Position numbers and translations under genes: made by a program. DNA of 26,030 nt from an uncultured Actinomycetes bacterium (lineage in GTDB: Bacteria > Actinomycetota > Thermoleophilia > Solirubrobacterales > Thermoleophilaceae). Location of the stretch: positions 1-26,030 of the forward strand of contig CAMLNW010000005.1 of assembly GCA_946481495.1 (NCBI GenBank), written 5' to 3'. The stretch's first letter is position 1. Every line of letters begins with the position of its first letter. This document shows, piece after piece, positions 13,450 to 23,803 of the stretch. Below the pieces are notes generated by a model. It was given only the letters and a program-made list of their open reading frames with translations. It was not told the origin of the DNA and did no database searches.

Positions 13450-13923
13450 CTACTTGGGCGCGACCGACGGTCCGGGACCCTGGATGATGAAGAACCAGAA
13501 CGTGAAGATCACGACGGCGATCGCGACGCTGATCGCGAAGATCACCTCGAGCGCGCCACGCTCCTGCTTGTAGCCGGCGGCGCGCCGGACCAGCTTCCAG
13601 GCGTTGTCGACCCGCTTGGCGATCGCGACCGTGACCAGCAGCGACGTCAGCGTGCCGGCCATGATCGTTGCGATGCCCGCCGAGACGGAGTCAGTCCAGT
13701 ACTGGACCTGGGAGCCGAACCAGAACCAGAAGTACGGCTGTGGGCCGAACAGGCTCAGACACAGGACTGTCTCTAGCGCCAACAGCCCGAAGGCGAGGCC
13801 ACGGTCGGCGCTCTGACGCGCCTCCCCCTTGCGCTGCGGCGTGCCGCGGTACTTGACCCCGCGAACCTCGCTTGGGCGCCGGACGAAGAGGCCGCCGCTC
13901 TCTGTGGGGTCGTTGCTAGCCAC
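13450..13923 (-). CDS. Small multi-pass membrane protein of unknown function (GSQVQ family, copy 2)
   Basis: A 157-residue protein with a polar N-terminus (1-42), a membrane segment (about 44-65), the motif FWFWFGSQVQ, a second membrane segment (about 82-102), a basic loop with KLVRRAAGYKQERG, and a third segment ending FTFWFFIIQGPGP (about 126-150). The same order and the GSQVQ, WFF and terminal Gly/Pro features occur in the protein starting at 200, so I consider them paralogues. The start is GTG at 13923. A TAGTCT box lies eight bases upstream and no Shine-Dalgarno sequence is seen, suggesting a leaderless message. The aminotransferase follows after four bases. No function is known. Confidence 0.75.
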   Translation of the reverse strand: MASNDPTESGGLFVRRPSEVRGVKYRGTPQRKGEARQSADRGLAFGLLALETVLCLSLFGPQPYFWFWFGSQVQYWTDSVSAGIATIMAGTLTSLLVTVAIAKRVDNAWKLVRRAAGYKQERGALEVIFAISVAIAVVIFTFWFFIIQGPGPSVAPK

Positions 13924-13974
13924 GTCGAGACAGACTAGGGCACCGACCAGGCCGGCTTGGCCCCTTGGTCTCCT

Positions 13975-15240
13975 CTACCCGTCCTCGGACTGGCGCAGCA
14001 GCGAGCCGGTGGTCTGCTCGAGGATCCGTCGCCAAGCCGCCGTCTTCTCCCGCTCGCGCTCGAGCTTGCCGACGACCTTGCGCACCCGTGTCGCGGAGAT
14101 CTCGATGCCGTGCTTGGCGCAAACCGACTTCAGATCGTCGTAGTCCTCGGCCAGCTTGATCGTCACCGACTCGAAGCCGTGGCGAGCGATGTCGACGCGC
14201 CGGTTGAAGTTCATGATGTTCGTCTCGAACATCAGCTGGTCGTTCGGCTCTGGCTCGACGAGGACGATGTCGACGCCCGGATAGCGCTCCTTCCAGTGGC
14301 CGACCGCCTCGTGCAGCCGCTGGTGGGCGAGCAGCTTGAACGTCTGGTAGCCGATCTGGGCGAAGCCCATGTCGGCGACGCGCCGCACCTTGCTGCCGAA
14401 CGCCGTCGGAATCTGCTTCTGGAAGTCGTTGACGTACGGCACCAGCGGGTTGACGACGACGATGAACTTGGCGCCGCGCTCAACGGCGACGTCGACGTTG
14501 GTCGTCGAGCGGATGCCGCCGTCGATCAGCTGACGCCCGCCGATCTCGACCGGCTTGTAGACCATCGGCAGCGCCGTCGACGCGCTGACCGCCTTGGCGA
14601 TCGAGACGTCGTCCCACCCGTCGCCGCCAAACACGATCCGCTCGGTCGTGTCGAGGTCGGTGGCGGTCAGATAGAGCTCGCGCTTGAGCTTGCGGAAGTC
14701 GTTGACGCGACCGGACTCGCCGAGCACCCCGTCGAGGTACTGCTCGACGCCACGCGTGCTGTACGCGCCCGATGGCAGCCCTTGCGCGATCTCGGCCGCC
14801 ACGTCGACCAGCGACAGGCCGCGCTGGGTCGCGACGGTCTTCAGCACGCCAAGCATCCGCCACGGCAGCATCGCCGCCGACTGGGCGAACTCGCTGATGT
14901 TTGGGCGCATCAGCTGGCCGCGGTCGACGTCGCGGAACGGGCTCGGCGGCTGCTCGTTGACGACCCGCATCATCTCCTCGGGCGTGACGCCGTTGGCGAC
15001 GAGGCTGCTGACGAACGACCCGGCGCTGGTGCCGACGAAGACGTCGAAGTCGTTGACCGTCCGATTGACGGCGAGCAGGTCGAGCGCGCGCAGCGCGCCG
15101 ATCTCGTAGACGCCGCCAGTGAAGCCACCGCCGCCCAGGACGAGCGCGGTGCGCGAGCGCCGCGGGCGGCGCCGCCGCGGCTTGGCGGCTGGCTTCTTGC
15201 CCTTGGCTGGAGGCTTCTCCAGCTTTACAACGTCTCCCAT
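13975..15240 (-). CDS. Patatin-like phospholipase family protein
   Basis: A 421-residue patatin-fold lipid acyl hydrolase. The oxyanion hole is VLGGGGFTGGVYEIGALRAL (about residues 34-53). The nucleophile is Ser72 in FVGTSAGSFVSSL, and the catalytic Asp is in the IDGGIRSTTN segment, giving the Ser-Asp dyad typical of the family. Residues 9-30 are a Lys/Arg/Pro-rich tail with no signal peptide, so the enzyme is cytosolic or loosely membrane bound. Length is longer than a bare patatin domain; the C-terminal ~120 residues hold charged helices. ATG at 15240 follows GATAAT by nine bases, suggesting a leaderless transcript. The substrate is not known. It lies upstream of the membrane protein and aminotransferase genes on the same strand. 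Confidence 0.9.
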   Translation of the reverse strand: MGDVVKLEKPPAKGKKPAAKPRRRRPRRSRTALVLGGGGFTGGVYEIGALRALDLLAVNRTVNDFDVFVGTSAGSFVSSLVANGVTPEEMMRVVNEQPPSPFRDVDRGQLMRPNISEFAQSAAMLPWRMLGVLKTVATQRGLSLVDVAAEIAQGLPSGAYSTRGVEQYLDGVLGESGRVNDFRKLKRELYLTATDLDTTERIVFGGDGWDDVSIAKAVSASTALPMVYKPVEIGGRQLIDGGIRSTTNVDVAVERGAKFIVVVNPLVPYVNDFQKQIPTAFGSKVRRVADMGFAQIGYQTFKLLAHQRLHEAVGHWKERYPGVDIVLVEPEPNDQLMFETNIMNFNRRVDIARHGFESVTIKLAEDYDDLKSVCAKHGIEISATRVRKVVGKLEREREKTAAWRRILEQTTGSLLRQSEDG

Positions 15241-15249
15241 GCCAGATCC

Positions 15250-15275
15250 ATTATCCCCCAGGACCGGTCGGTCAA
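15250..15275 (-). promoter_or_regulatory. Candidate promoter of the patatin-like gene
   Basis: On the minus strand GATAAT (plus 15250-15255) lies nine bases before the ATG at 15240, a near-consensus -10 box for a leaderless message. TTGACC (plus 15270-15275) is upstream, but only 14 bases away, which is short for a -35 box. Confidence 0.4.
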
Positions 15276-15308
15276 CCGCTCCGGTGCCGCATGTAGCGTG
15301 TTCTGCCG

Positions 15309-16616
15309 TTGAAGATGAGCAGAATCTGGACAGCGGCAGCGATCCTGGCAGCGACCGTCACGGCGATCGCGGCCCCGGCGGCGGGCGCCAGCGAGCGCGG
15401 GCTCTCGTCGAGCCTGGGCGCCGCCATGGGCTCGTCCGGAAGCTGGAGCGGCGCCTACGTCTTCAACGCCGACAGCGGACGCCCCGTCTTCGCCTGGCGC
15501 CACACGACGCCGCGCATCCTCGCCTCCAACACCAAGCTGTTCACGACCTCGGCCGCGCTCGCGCGCTTCGGCGTGGCGGGCAGGCTCGCGACCGAGGTCC
15601 GCGGTACAGGAAAGCTCGGGTCCAAGGGCGTCTATCGCGGCAACCTCTACCTCGTCGGCGGCGGCGACCCGACGTTCGGCAGCCAGAGCTTCACCAGCCG
15701 CTCATACGGCAGCGGCGCAACCGTGGAGGCGCTCGCCGCCCAGCTCGATCGCGCCCGCGTCAAGCGCGTCGCCGGCCGGGTCTACGGCGACGAGTCCGCC
15801 TTCGACAGCCTGCGCGGCGGCCCCGACTCCAGCTACGGAACCTCGATCTGGGTCGGCCCGCTCAGCGCGCTCGGCTACAACCGCGGCCTCGGCGCCGAGA
15901 ACGGCTCCAGCTTCCAGACCAATCCGCCGTCGTTCGCGGCAGCTCGGCTCACCGACGCACTCCGCAAGCGCGGCATTCCGGTCACCGGAGCCGCGGCCAG
16001 CGGCACCGCGCCCCGAGCCGCCCAGCCCCTCGCCGCCGTCCGGTCCCCCACCATGGCCCGCCTCGCCGCGCTCACCAACAAGCCCTCGGACAACTACTTC
16101 GCCGAGACCCTCGTCAAGGATCTCGCCCTCGACGTCCGCTACACCGCGGGTGACGACCCGGCGAGCAGCGATTCCCAAGCGGAACGCCGGGTCGTCACCC
16201 GCGCAACCACCAGCGCCGGAGCACGAACCGCCGCCCGCTTCGCAAAGAGAATCGGCGGCCGCCCGTCTCGGCTCGCCGACGGCTCCGGCCTCTCGCGGCT
16301 CAACCGAGCGTCCCCCTACCGCGTCGCGAAGCTGCTGCTGGCGATGCGCGAGCGCGACGAATGGGTCGCCTTCAGCCGCTCGCTGTCGATCGCCGGCCGT
16401 GACGGGACGCTCGGAACGCGGATGCGCAGCGGACCCGCGCGCGGACACTGTCGCGGCAAGACCGGCACGCTGTCCGATGTCTCGGCGGTGTCCGGCTACT
16501 GTCGCGCCCGCTCCGGCGACACCTACGTCTTCTCGATCCTGATGAACGGGATCGACCCCTACGGCGCGCGCAACATCCAAGACCGGATGCTTCAGGCGAT
16601 CGCCGGCGTCCGCTGA
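15309..16616 (+). CDS. dacB: D-alanyl-D-alanine carboxypeptidase/endopeptidase (PBP4, peptidase S13)
   Basis: A 435-residue S13-family penicillin-binding protein that trims peptidoglycan stem peptides or crosslinks outside the membrane. An N-terminal signal peptide (about 1-27) ends AAGAS. The three active-site motifs are SNTK (Ser73, Lys76) in ILASNTKLFTT, SDN in NKPSDNYFAETL and KTG in CRGKTGTLSDVSAVSGYC. The inserted domain between the first two is present (LYLVGGGDPTFGSQSF and VYGDESAFDS), as expected for PBP4. The start may be TTG at 15309 or ATG at 15315; neither has a Shine-Dalgarno sequence, and TAGCGT at 15294-15299 fits a near-leaderless promoter. The two Cys near KTG could form a disulphide. 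Divergent from the patatin-like gene and convergent with ligA. Confidence 0.92.
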   Translation: MKMSRIWTAAAILAATVTAIAAPAAGASERGLSSSLGAAMGSSGSWSGAYVFNADSGRPVFAWRHTTPRILASNTKLFTTSAALARFGVAGRLATEVRGTGKLGSKGVYRGNLYLVGGGDPTFGSQSFTSRSYGSGATVEALAAQLDRARVKRVAGRVYGDESAFDSLRGGPDSSYGTSIWVGPLSALGYNRGLGAENGSSFQTNPPSFAAARLTDALRKRGIPVTGAAASGTAPRAAQPLAAVRSPTMARLAALTNKPSDNYFAETLVKDLALDVRYTAGDDPASSDSQAERRVVTRATTSAGARTAARFAKRIGGRPSRLADGSGLSRLNRASPYRVAKLLLAMRERDEWVAFSRSLSIAGRDGTLGTRMRSGPARGHCRGKTGTLSDVSAVSGYCRARSGDTYVFSILMNGIDPYGARNIQDRMLQAIAGVR

Positions 16617-16627
16617 TCTCCTCGTGC

Positions 16628-16643
16628 GCAGCCGGCCGGCTGC
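16628..16643. terminator. 16-bp perfect palindrome between dacB and ligA
   Basis: GCAGCCGGCCGGCTGC (16628-16643) is a perfect palindrome in the 41-base gap between the convergent dacB and ligA genes. It would fold as a 6-bp stem with a four-base loop in either transcript. There is no T tract, so it is a two-way terminator candidate only. Confidence 0.45.
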
Positions 16644-16657
16644 TTCGCTAGTCCTCG

Positions 16658-19497
<2,840 letters not shown>

Positions 19498-19505
19498 CGC
19501 GACGA

Positions 19506-19522
19506 CCGAGGATAGACCTCGG
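19506..19522. repeat. Short hairpin in the truA-surE gap
   Basis: CCGAGG (19506-19511), loop ATAGA, CCTCGG (19517-19522) form a perfect 6-bp stem 9-25 bases upstream of the surE start. It could hide or stabilise the surE leader or act as an attenuator. It may also be chance in G/C-rich DNA. Confidence 0.25.
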
Positions 19523-19546
19523 GCCGGAGCCGTCGTTACCCCGGCG

Positions 19547-20269
19547 TTAGCGGTAGCGGATCGCCTCGAGGTAGAGACCGTGCGCGTGCGCGGTGTCGCC
19601 GGCCTCGCGGCGGTGCCTGCCCTCGAGCAGGGTCTCGAACGGCGGGATCGTCGTCCGCTCGGCGGCCAAGCCGAGCATCGTCCCGACCAAGGTCCGCACC
19701 ATGTGCCGCATGAACGAGTCGGCCTCGATCCAGAACGCGAGCACTCCACTCGGCTCCTCGGCCCACTCCGCGCGTACGACGTCGCGCACGAAGCGTTGGT
19801 GGTAGCCGTCGGTCGGCGTGAACGCGGTGAAGTCGTGGCGCCCCGGCAGCAGCGCGGCGCACTGGTCGAGCACCGCGCGGTCGAGTGGATAGCGCCAGTG
19901 CAAAGACCGGCCGCGCTCGAGCGGCCGCTCGACCCGCCCGGGCAGCACGCGATAGCGGTAGACACGACCGATCGCGTCACGGCGCGCGTCGAAGTCGTCC
20001 GCTGCCGCCACGCTCTCCAGCACCCGCACATCCGGCGACAGCAAGGCGTTAATCCGCTCGCGCGGCAGCGGCTCGCCGGCGTGCGACGCCACCTGCCCGC
20101 GCGCGTGCACACCAGCATCCGTGCGCCCCGCGACCGTCAGCGCCACCGGACGCCCAGCCTGGCGCTCCAGCGCCCCCTCCAATGTCTCCTGGACGGTCCG
20201 CTGCCCGAGCTGCGTCGCCCAACCGGCGAACTCCCCGCCGTCGTACTCGATCGTGAGCCTGGCCGTCAC
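19547..20269 (-). CDS. truA: tRNA pseudouridine synthase A (TruA)
   Basis: A 240-residue enzyme that isomerises uridine to pseudouridine at positions 38-40 of the tRNA anticodon arm. The opening LTIEYDGGEFAGWATQ, the catalytic motif VAGRTDAGVHARGQVA with Asp51, and the late FWIEADSFMRHMVRTLVGTM are all TruA signatures. Length is close to the usual 245-270. The GTG start at 20269 overlaps the stop of the methyltransferase gene as GTGA, so the two are translationally coupled. In many bacteria truA directly follows rplQ; here a methyltransferase and an oppositely oriented phosphoesterase separate them. Confidence 0.95.
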   Translation of the reverse strand: MTARLTIEYDGGEFAGWATQLGQRTVQETLEGALERQAGRPVALTVAGRTDAGVHARGQVASHAGEPLPRERINALLSPDVRVLESVAAADDFDARRDAIGRVYRYRVLPGRVERPLERGRSLHWRYPLDRAVLDQCAALLPGRHDFTAFTPTDGYHQRFVRDVVRAEWAEEPSGVLAFWIEADSFMRHMVRTLVGTMLGLAAERTTIPPFETLLEGRHRREAGDTAHAHGLYLEAIRYR

Positions 20270-21069
20270 CCGCGTTTGCGAGCCACGATCACCAGGTACT
20301 CGGCATCGACCGAGAACGGCCCGTCGCCCCCAGCCCAGCCGCGCGCGAGCTCGATGAAGTCGCCGCGCATCTGCGCGTACAGCTCGGGCGGCATCGCCTC
20401 CTTGGCGGCCGCCTGCATCGGCGCGTTGCGCTCAAGGAAGTCGACGTACTGCTCGGGTGACTCGCCCGCCCAGGGCAGCGACCGCCGCTCCATCTCGATC
20501 GAGTTCGCCAGCTCACCTAGGCGCTCGTTGACGATGTCCTCGTCACCCCACTGCTCGTGTGTCGCAGCGCGTGTCGACGTTGGCGGCGCGTACTTGCGCC
20601 CGATCGCGAACAGCTGCTGCGCAACACCGTCCGGTACCCAGGACGCAATTCCGACCGTGTTGCCGGGCCGCACGACCCGGAACAGCTCCTGCGCGACGAC
20701 GTCTGGCCGCGGCGCCATCACCGCGCCGAACACCGACCCGACGCACTCGAAGCGGCCGTCGTCGAACGGCAGCTCCTCGGCGTCCGCCTCGACCCACTCG
20801 ACGTCGTAGCCCTCGGCCTCCGAGCGTGCCTTCCCACGCTCGACCATTCTGGGCGCGATATCCGAGGCAACCACACTCGCCCCCTCGAACGCACACGCCA
20901 GCGCAAAGTTCCCGTCACCGGCAGCCACGTCCAGGACCTCTTGGCCCGCACCGACAGCGCACGCGTCGCAGAGTGCCTGCGCCGCTGGCCGCAGGACCTC
21001 CGACAGCCCCGAGTAGCCCCCCTTGCCCCAACCCTCGCGGGCCCCGTTCTTGATCGCCTCGACGTCCAT
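20266..21069 (-). CDS. Class I SAM-dependent methyltransferase
   Basis: A 267-residue Rossmann methyltransferase. Motif I is EVLDVAAGDGNFALACAFEG (about residues 44-63), the acidic end of strand two is VVASDIAPRMVERGKA, the post-motif VEWVEADAEELPFDDGRFEC supplies the next acidic ligand, and ELFRVVRPGNTVGIASWVPD resembles the UbiE/Methyltransf_11 group. The C-terminal ~110 residues are a less conserved substrate region. It could act on a small molecule or lipid; nothing in the context decides this. The ATG at 21069 follows a TAGCTT box by six bases with no Shine-Dalgarno sequence, suggesting a leaderless message. The gene is coupled to truA. Confidence 0.88.
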   Translation of the reverse strand: MDVEAIKNGAREGWGKGGYSGLSEVLRPAAQALCDACAVGAGQEVLDVAAGDGNFALACAFEGASVVASDIAPRMVERGKARSEAEGYDVEWVEADAEELPFDDGRFECVGSVFGAVMAPRPDVVAQELFRVVRPGNTVGIASWVPDGVAQQLFAIGRKYAPPTSTRAATHEQWGDEDIVNERLGELANSIEMERRSLPWAGESPEQYVDFLERNAPMQAAAKEAMPPELYAQMRGDFIELARGWAGGDGPFSVDAEYLVIVARKRG

Positions 21070-21085
21070 GCCGCGAAGCTATCAG

Positions 21086-21123
21086 CGAAGCATTCTTGGG
21101 GCCACGACCCCGAGAATACTTCG
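21086..21123. promoter_or_regulatory. Imperfect 16-bp inverted repeat between divergent genes
   Basis: CGAAGCATTCTTGGGG (21086-21101) and CCCCGAGAATACTTCG (21108-21123) are reverse complements at 14 of 16 positions around a six-base centre. The repeat lies between the methyltransferase (start 21069) and phosphoesterase (start 21168) genes, over the region where the methyltransferase promoter should be. Operator-like; no regulator is identified. Confidence 0.45.
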
Positions 21124-21154
21124 CCGGACTGCGGGCGACCTGTTGACAGCCGGG

Positions 21155-21160
21155 TAGGCT
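21155..21160 (+). promoter_or_regulatory. Candidate -10 box of the phosphoesterase gene
   Basis: TAGGCT (21155-21160) is followed after seven bases by the GTG start at 21168, fitting a leaderless transcript. The nearby TTGACA at 21143-21148 is only six bases upstream and cannot be its -35 box. Confidence 0.3.
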
Positions 21161-21167
21161 GCGTCAC

Positions 21168-21749
21168 GTGAAGTTGCTCGCCTTCTCAGACGTCCACTGC
21201 GACCTCGGCGCCGTCGAGTCGCTGGTCGATCAGGCACGCTCCGCCGACGTCGTCGCCGGCGTCGGCGACTTCGCCAGCGTCCACGAGGGTCTGCTGCAGA
21301 CGGTCGCGCCGCTGGAGGCGATCGAGGCACCAGTGCTGCTTGTTCCCGGCAACAACGAGACGGCGGACGCGCTGCGCTCCGCCACCGCTGGCTGGAACGG
21401 CGTAACCGTCCTCCACGGCGAGACGGCGACGATCGACGGGGTCGCCTTCTTCGGCATCGGCGGCGGCATCCCGACCACGCCCTGGGACTGGAGTTTCGAC
21501 CTCACCGAGGACGAGGCCACCAACATGCTGCTCACGCTCCCCGAGAACGCGGTCCTGCTCAGCCACTCACCGCCCAAGGGGCACGTCGACAAGAACCTCG
21601 GCAGCACCGCCGTGCTCGAGGCCGCTCAGAGCAAGAACGCGCGCGCGGTTCTCTGCGGCCACATCCACGAGCAGTGGACCAACGAGTCGCGGATCGGCGA
21701 CACGCTCGTCCGCAACCTCGGCCCGGACGGCTACGTCCTCGAGCTCTAG
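21168..21749 (+). CDS. Metallophosphoesterase (calcineurin-like/YfcE-type)
   Basis: A 193-residue metallophosphoesterase. Ligand motifs in order are [10 protein letters not shown] (Asp8, His10), [12 protein letters not shown] (Asp34), VPGNNETAD (Asn62; Asn replaces the common His in GNHE, as in some archaeal-type members), LLSHSPPKG, and CGHIHEQW near the C-terminus. It should hydrolyse phosphomono- or diesters with two metal ions; the substrate is unknown. The start is GTG at 21168 with no Shine-Dalgarno sequence. The stop codon overlaps the stop of rplQ on the other strand by the four bases CTAG. It is an isolated + strand gene between two minus-strand operons. Confidence 0.9.
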   Translation: MKLLAFSDVHCDLGAVESLVDQARSADVVAGVGDFASVHEGLLQTVAPLEAIEAPVLLVPGNNETADALRSATAGWNGVTVLHGETATIDGVAFFGIGGGIPTTPWDWSFDLTEDEATNMLLTLPENAVLLSHSPPKGHVDKNLGSTAVLEAAQSKNARAVLCGHIHEQWTNESRIGDTLVRNLGPDGYVLEL

Positions 21750-22098
21750 ACCAGCTCGAGGAAGACCATCTCGGTCGCGTCGGACTTGCGTGGTCCGAGC
21801 TTCGAGATGCGCGTGTAGCCGCCAGGACGCTCCGCGTAGCGCGGGGCGATCTCCTCGAACAGCTTGTAGACGACGCCCTTGTCCTGCCCAAGTCGCGACA
21901 TCGCCAGACGACGCGAGTGCTGGTCGCCCTTCTTGGCGAGGGTGATCAGCCGCTCCAGTTCAGCTTGACGGCCTTCGCCTTCGCCTGAGTGGTCTTGATC
22001 TTCTCGTGGTCGATGATCTCGCGCGAGAGGTTCATCAGCAGCGCCTTGCGGTGCGCTGAGTCGCGGCTGAGCTTTCCTTTTTGCTTCTGATGGCGCAT
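21746..22098 (-). CDS. rplQ: 50S ribosomal protein L17, frameshifted in this sequence
   Basis: From ATG at 22098 the frame reads [20 protein letters not shown], then [20 protein letters not shown] and AKAVKL, and then runs to an early stop. One frame over, the protein continues as [40 protein letters not shown] and [20 protein letters not shown] to TAG at 21746-21748. The break is at 21961-21966, where family members have a Pro codon (R/K-P-E/V). Adding one base there gives 117 residues, the normal L17 length. L17 is a core ribosomal protein, so a single-base deletion in the read sequence is far more likely than a real mutation. It is the last gene of the alpha operon, 30 bases after rpoA. 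Confidence 0.92.
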
Positions 22099-22128
22099 GG
22101 CGAACCTTGGGCAGTCTAGGGGTTTCCG

Positions 22129-23115
22129 CTAAGCGCGGAGGGAAAGTCCCCGTGCCTCGAGCGTCTCCATGACCTCCTCGATCGACTTGCGACCGAAGTT
22201 GGGAATCGCGTTGAGCTCGGACTCGGACTTCTGGATCAGGTCGCCGACCGTCTGGACACCGGCGCGCTTGAGGCAGTTGTAGGAGCGGACGCCCAGCTCC
22301 AGCTCCTCGATCAGGATGTCGTCCATCCCGTCGCCGCCGGACACCGAGCCGCTGCTGCTGCCACCGAGCTCGCCACCGTTGGTCGCGGCAGCGCCGACGA
22401 GCGCGGCACCGGCCTCGCGCAGCGCCTCGACGCGCTCGGGCTCGCTGAAGATCGCCAAGTACTTGATCAGCGTCTCGGCGGCCTCGCGCAGCGCGGCGTG
22501 CGGGTCGAGCGAGCCGTCGGTCTCGATGTCGAGCGTCAGCTTGTCGTAGTCGGTGCGCTGTCCGACGCGGGCCGACTCGACGGAGTAGGCGACGCGCTTG
22601 ACCGGCGAGAAGATCGAGTCGATCGGGATGACGCCGATCGGCTGCTCCGGCGACTTGTTGTCCTCGGCGGGCGAGTAGCCGCTGCCGTGGCCGATCGTCA
22701 GGTACACCTCGAGCTTGGTCTTCTTCTCGAGCGTCGCGATGTGCGTCTCGGGGTTGAGGATCTCGACGCCGGACGGCAGATCGATGTCGCCGGCGGTGAC
22801 CTCACCGGGACCGGTCACGACGAGCGGCGCCTCGATCTCGGATGCCTCGGAGTGCATCCGGCAGACGATCTCCTTGAGGTTCAGGACGACGTCGGTGACG
22901 TCCTCCTTGACACCGGAGATCGTCGAGAACTCGTGGGCGACGCCCTCGATCCGAACGCTGGTGACCGCGGCACCAGTCAGCGAGGACAGCAGCACCCGCC
23001 GCAGCGAGTTGCCGAAGGTGTAGCCGAAACCGCGGTCGAGCGGCTCGATCGTGAACGTCCCGCGCGTGTCGGTGACGGTCTCGGCGGAGATCTGGGGGGT
23101 CTGAAACTCGATCAT
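22129..23115 (-). CDS. rpoA: DNA-directed RNA polymerase subunit alpha
   Basis: A 328-residue alpha subunit. The N-terminal domain (about 1-225) drives dimerisation and beta/beta' assembly and includes [33 protein letters not shown], split here. A Gly/Ser linker ([13 protein letters not shown], about residues 250-262) leads to the C-terminal domain, [20 protein letters not shown] and [16 protein letters not shown], which binds UP elements and activators. All parts are complete. The ATG at 23115 begins the family similarity. A G/C-rich hairpin (23143-23166) lies in the gap to rpsD. Confidence 0.98.
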   Translation of the reverse strand: MIEFQTPQISAETVTDTRGTFTIEPLDRGFGYTFGNSLRRVLLSSLTGAAVTSVRIEGVAHEFSTISGVKEDVTDVVLNLKEIVCRMHSEASEIEAPLVVTGPGEVTAGDIDLPSGVEILNPETHIATLEKKTKLEVYLTIGHGSGYSPAEDNKSPEQPIGVIPIDSIFSPVKRVAYSVESARVGQRTDYDKLTLDIETDGSLDPHAALREAAETLIKYLAIFSEPERVEALREAGAALVGAAATNGGELGGSSSGSVSGGDGMDDILIEELELGVRSYNCLKRAGVQTVGDLIQKSESELNAIPNFGRKSIEEVMETLEARGLSLRA

Positions 23116-23142
23116 GGGCGATGTCCTTCGCGTTGGTGCGCA

Positions 23143-23166
23143 CGCGACCCGCCGGCGGGCGTCGCG
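23143..23166. repeat. G/C-rich inverted repeat in the rpsD-rpoA gap
   Basis: CGCGACCCGCC (23143-23153) faces GGCGGGCGTCGCG (23154-23166). The arms pair throughout apart from a two-base bulge. It is in the 65-base gap between rpsD and rpoA and would form a strong hairpin in the operon transcript. Possible roles are partial termination, RNA processing or S4 binding; none can be shown here. Confidence 0.4.
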
Positions 23167-23180
23167 CGCGTCTTGGACTT

Positions 23181-23801
23181 CTACTTCGAGTAAAGCTCGA
23201 CGATGAGCTGCTCTTGGACCGGGACGGCGATCTCGTCGCGCTCCGGTCGGCGCAGCACCTTGGCCATCAGGCCGTCGTGATCGGCCTGTAGCCAGGCTGG
23301 GACCACGGAAACCAGCTCGGTCGCGTCTCGGATCGTCTGGTCGCCCTGGAATCCGGGGGCCAGCGTGATCACGTCATCGGGACGCACCTGGTACGAGGGG
23401 ATGTCGACGCGGCGACCGTTGACGAGCCAGTGTCCGTGGCGGACGAACTGGCGCGCCTGGCGACGCGAAGCGGCGAAGCCGAGCCTGACAAGCACGTTGT
23501 CGAGCCGGCACTCGAGGATCCGCAGCAGGTTCTCGCCGGTCACGCCCTCTTGGCGCGACGCGCGATCGTAGTAGCCGCGGAACTGCTTCTCGAGCACGCC
23601 GTAGTAGCGACGGGCCTTCTGCTTCTCGCGCAGCTGGACGCGGTACTCGGACTGGCGCGGACGACCACGGCCGTGATCGCCTGGCGGGTAGTTGCGTCGC
23701 TCGATGCCGCACTTGTCGGTGAGGCAACGCTCGCCCTTGAGGAAGAGCTTGGTGCCCTCACGGCGGCACTGCTTGCACTGGGAACCGGTGTCGCGCGCCA
23801 T
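23181..23801 (-). CDS. rpsD: 30S ribosomal protein S4 (zinc-binding form)
   Basis: A 206-residue S4, a primary 16S rRNA-binding protein and, in some bacteria, repressor of the alpha operon. The N-terminus carries Cys9, Cys12, Cys26 and Cys31 (CKQC, then GERCLTDKC), the zinc-binding C+ version. The S4 RNA-binding domain includes RLDNVLVRLGFAASRRQARQ and FVRHGHWLVNGRRVDIPSYQ. The ATG at 23801 is two bases after the rpsK stop and is required by the family N-terminus; an open upstream extension overlaps rpsK and is not real. Confidence 0.97.
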   Translation of the reverse strand: MARDTGSQCKQCRREGTKLFLKGERCLTDKCGIERRNYPPGDHGRGRPRQSEYRVQLREKQKARRYYGVLEKQFRGYYDRASRQEGVTGENLLRILECRLDNVLVRLGFAASRRQARQFVRHGHWLVNGRRVDIPSYQVRPDDVITLAPGFQGDQTIRDATELVSVVPAWLQADHDGLMAKVLRRPERDEIAVPVQEQLIVELYSK

Positions 23802-23803
23802 CG

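Noticed and set aside
13957..15312. 451-codon open frame on + opposite the patatin-like gene
   Set aside because: Overlaps a gene with clear catalytic motifs; its own product is Arg/Asp/Leu-biased and lacks structure.
19498..20118. N-terminal extension of surE through the truA region
   Set aside because: The extension is Arg/Ser/Thr-rich and out of frame with truA; SurE similarity begins at the ATG at 19497.
21143..21148. TTGACA as a -35 box for the phosphoesterase gene
   Set aside because: The only plausible -10 box (TAGGCT) is six bases downstream; a 17-base spacing would place the -10 box inside the coding region with no match.
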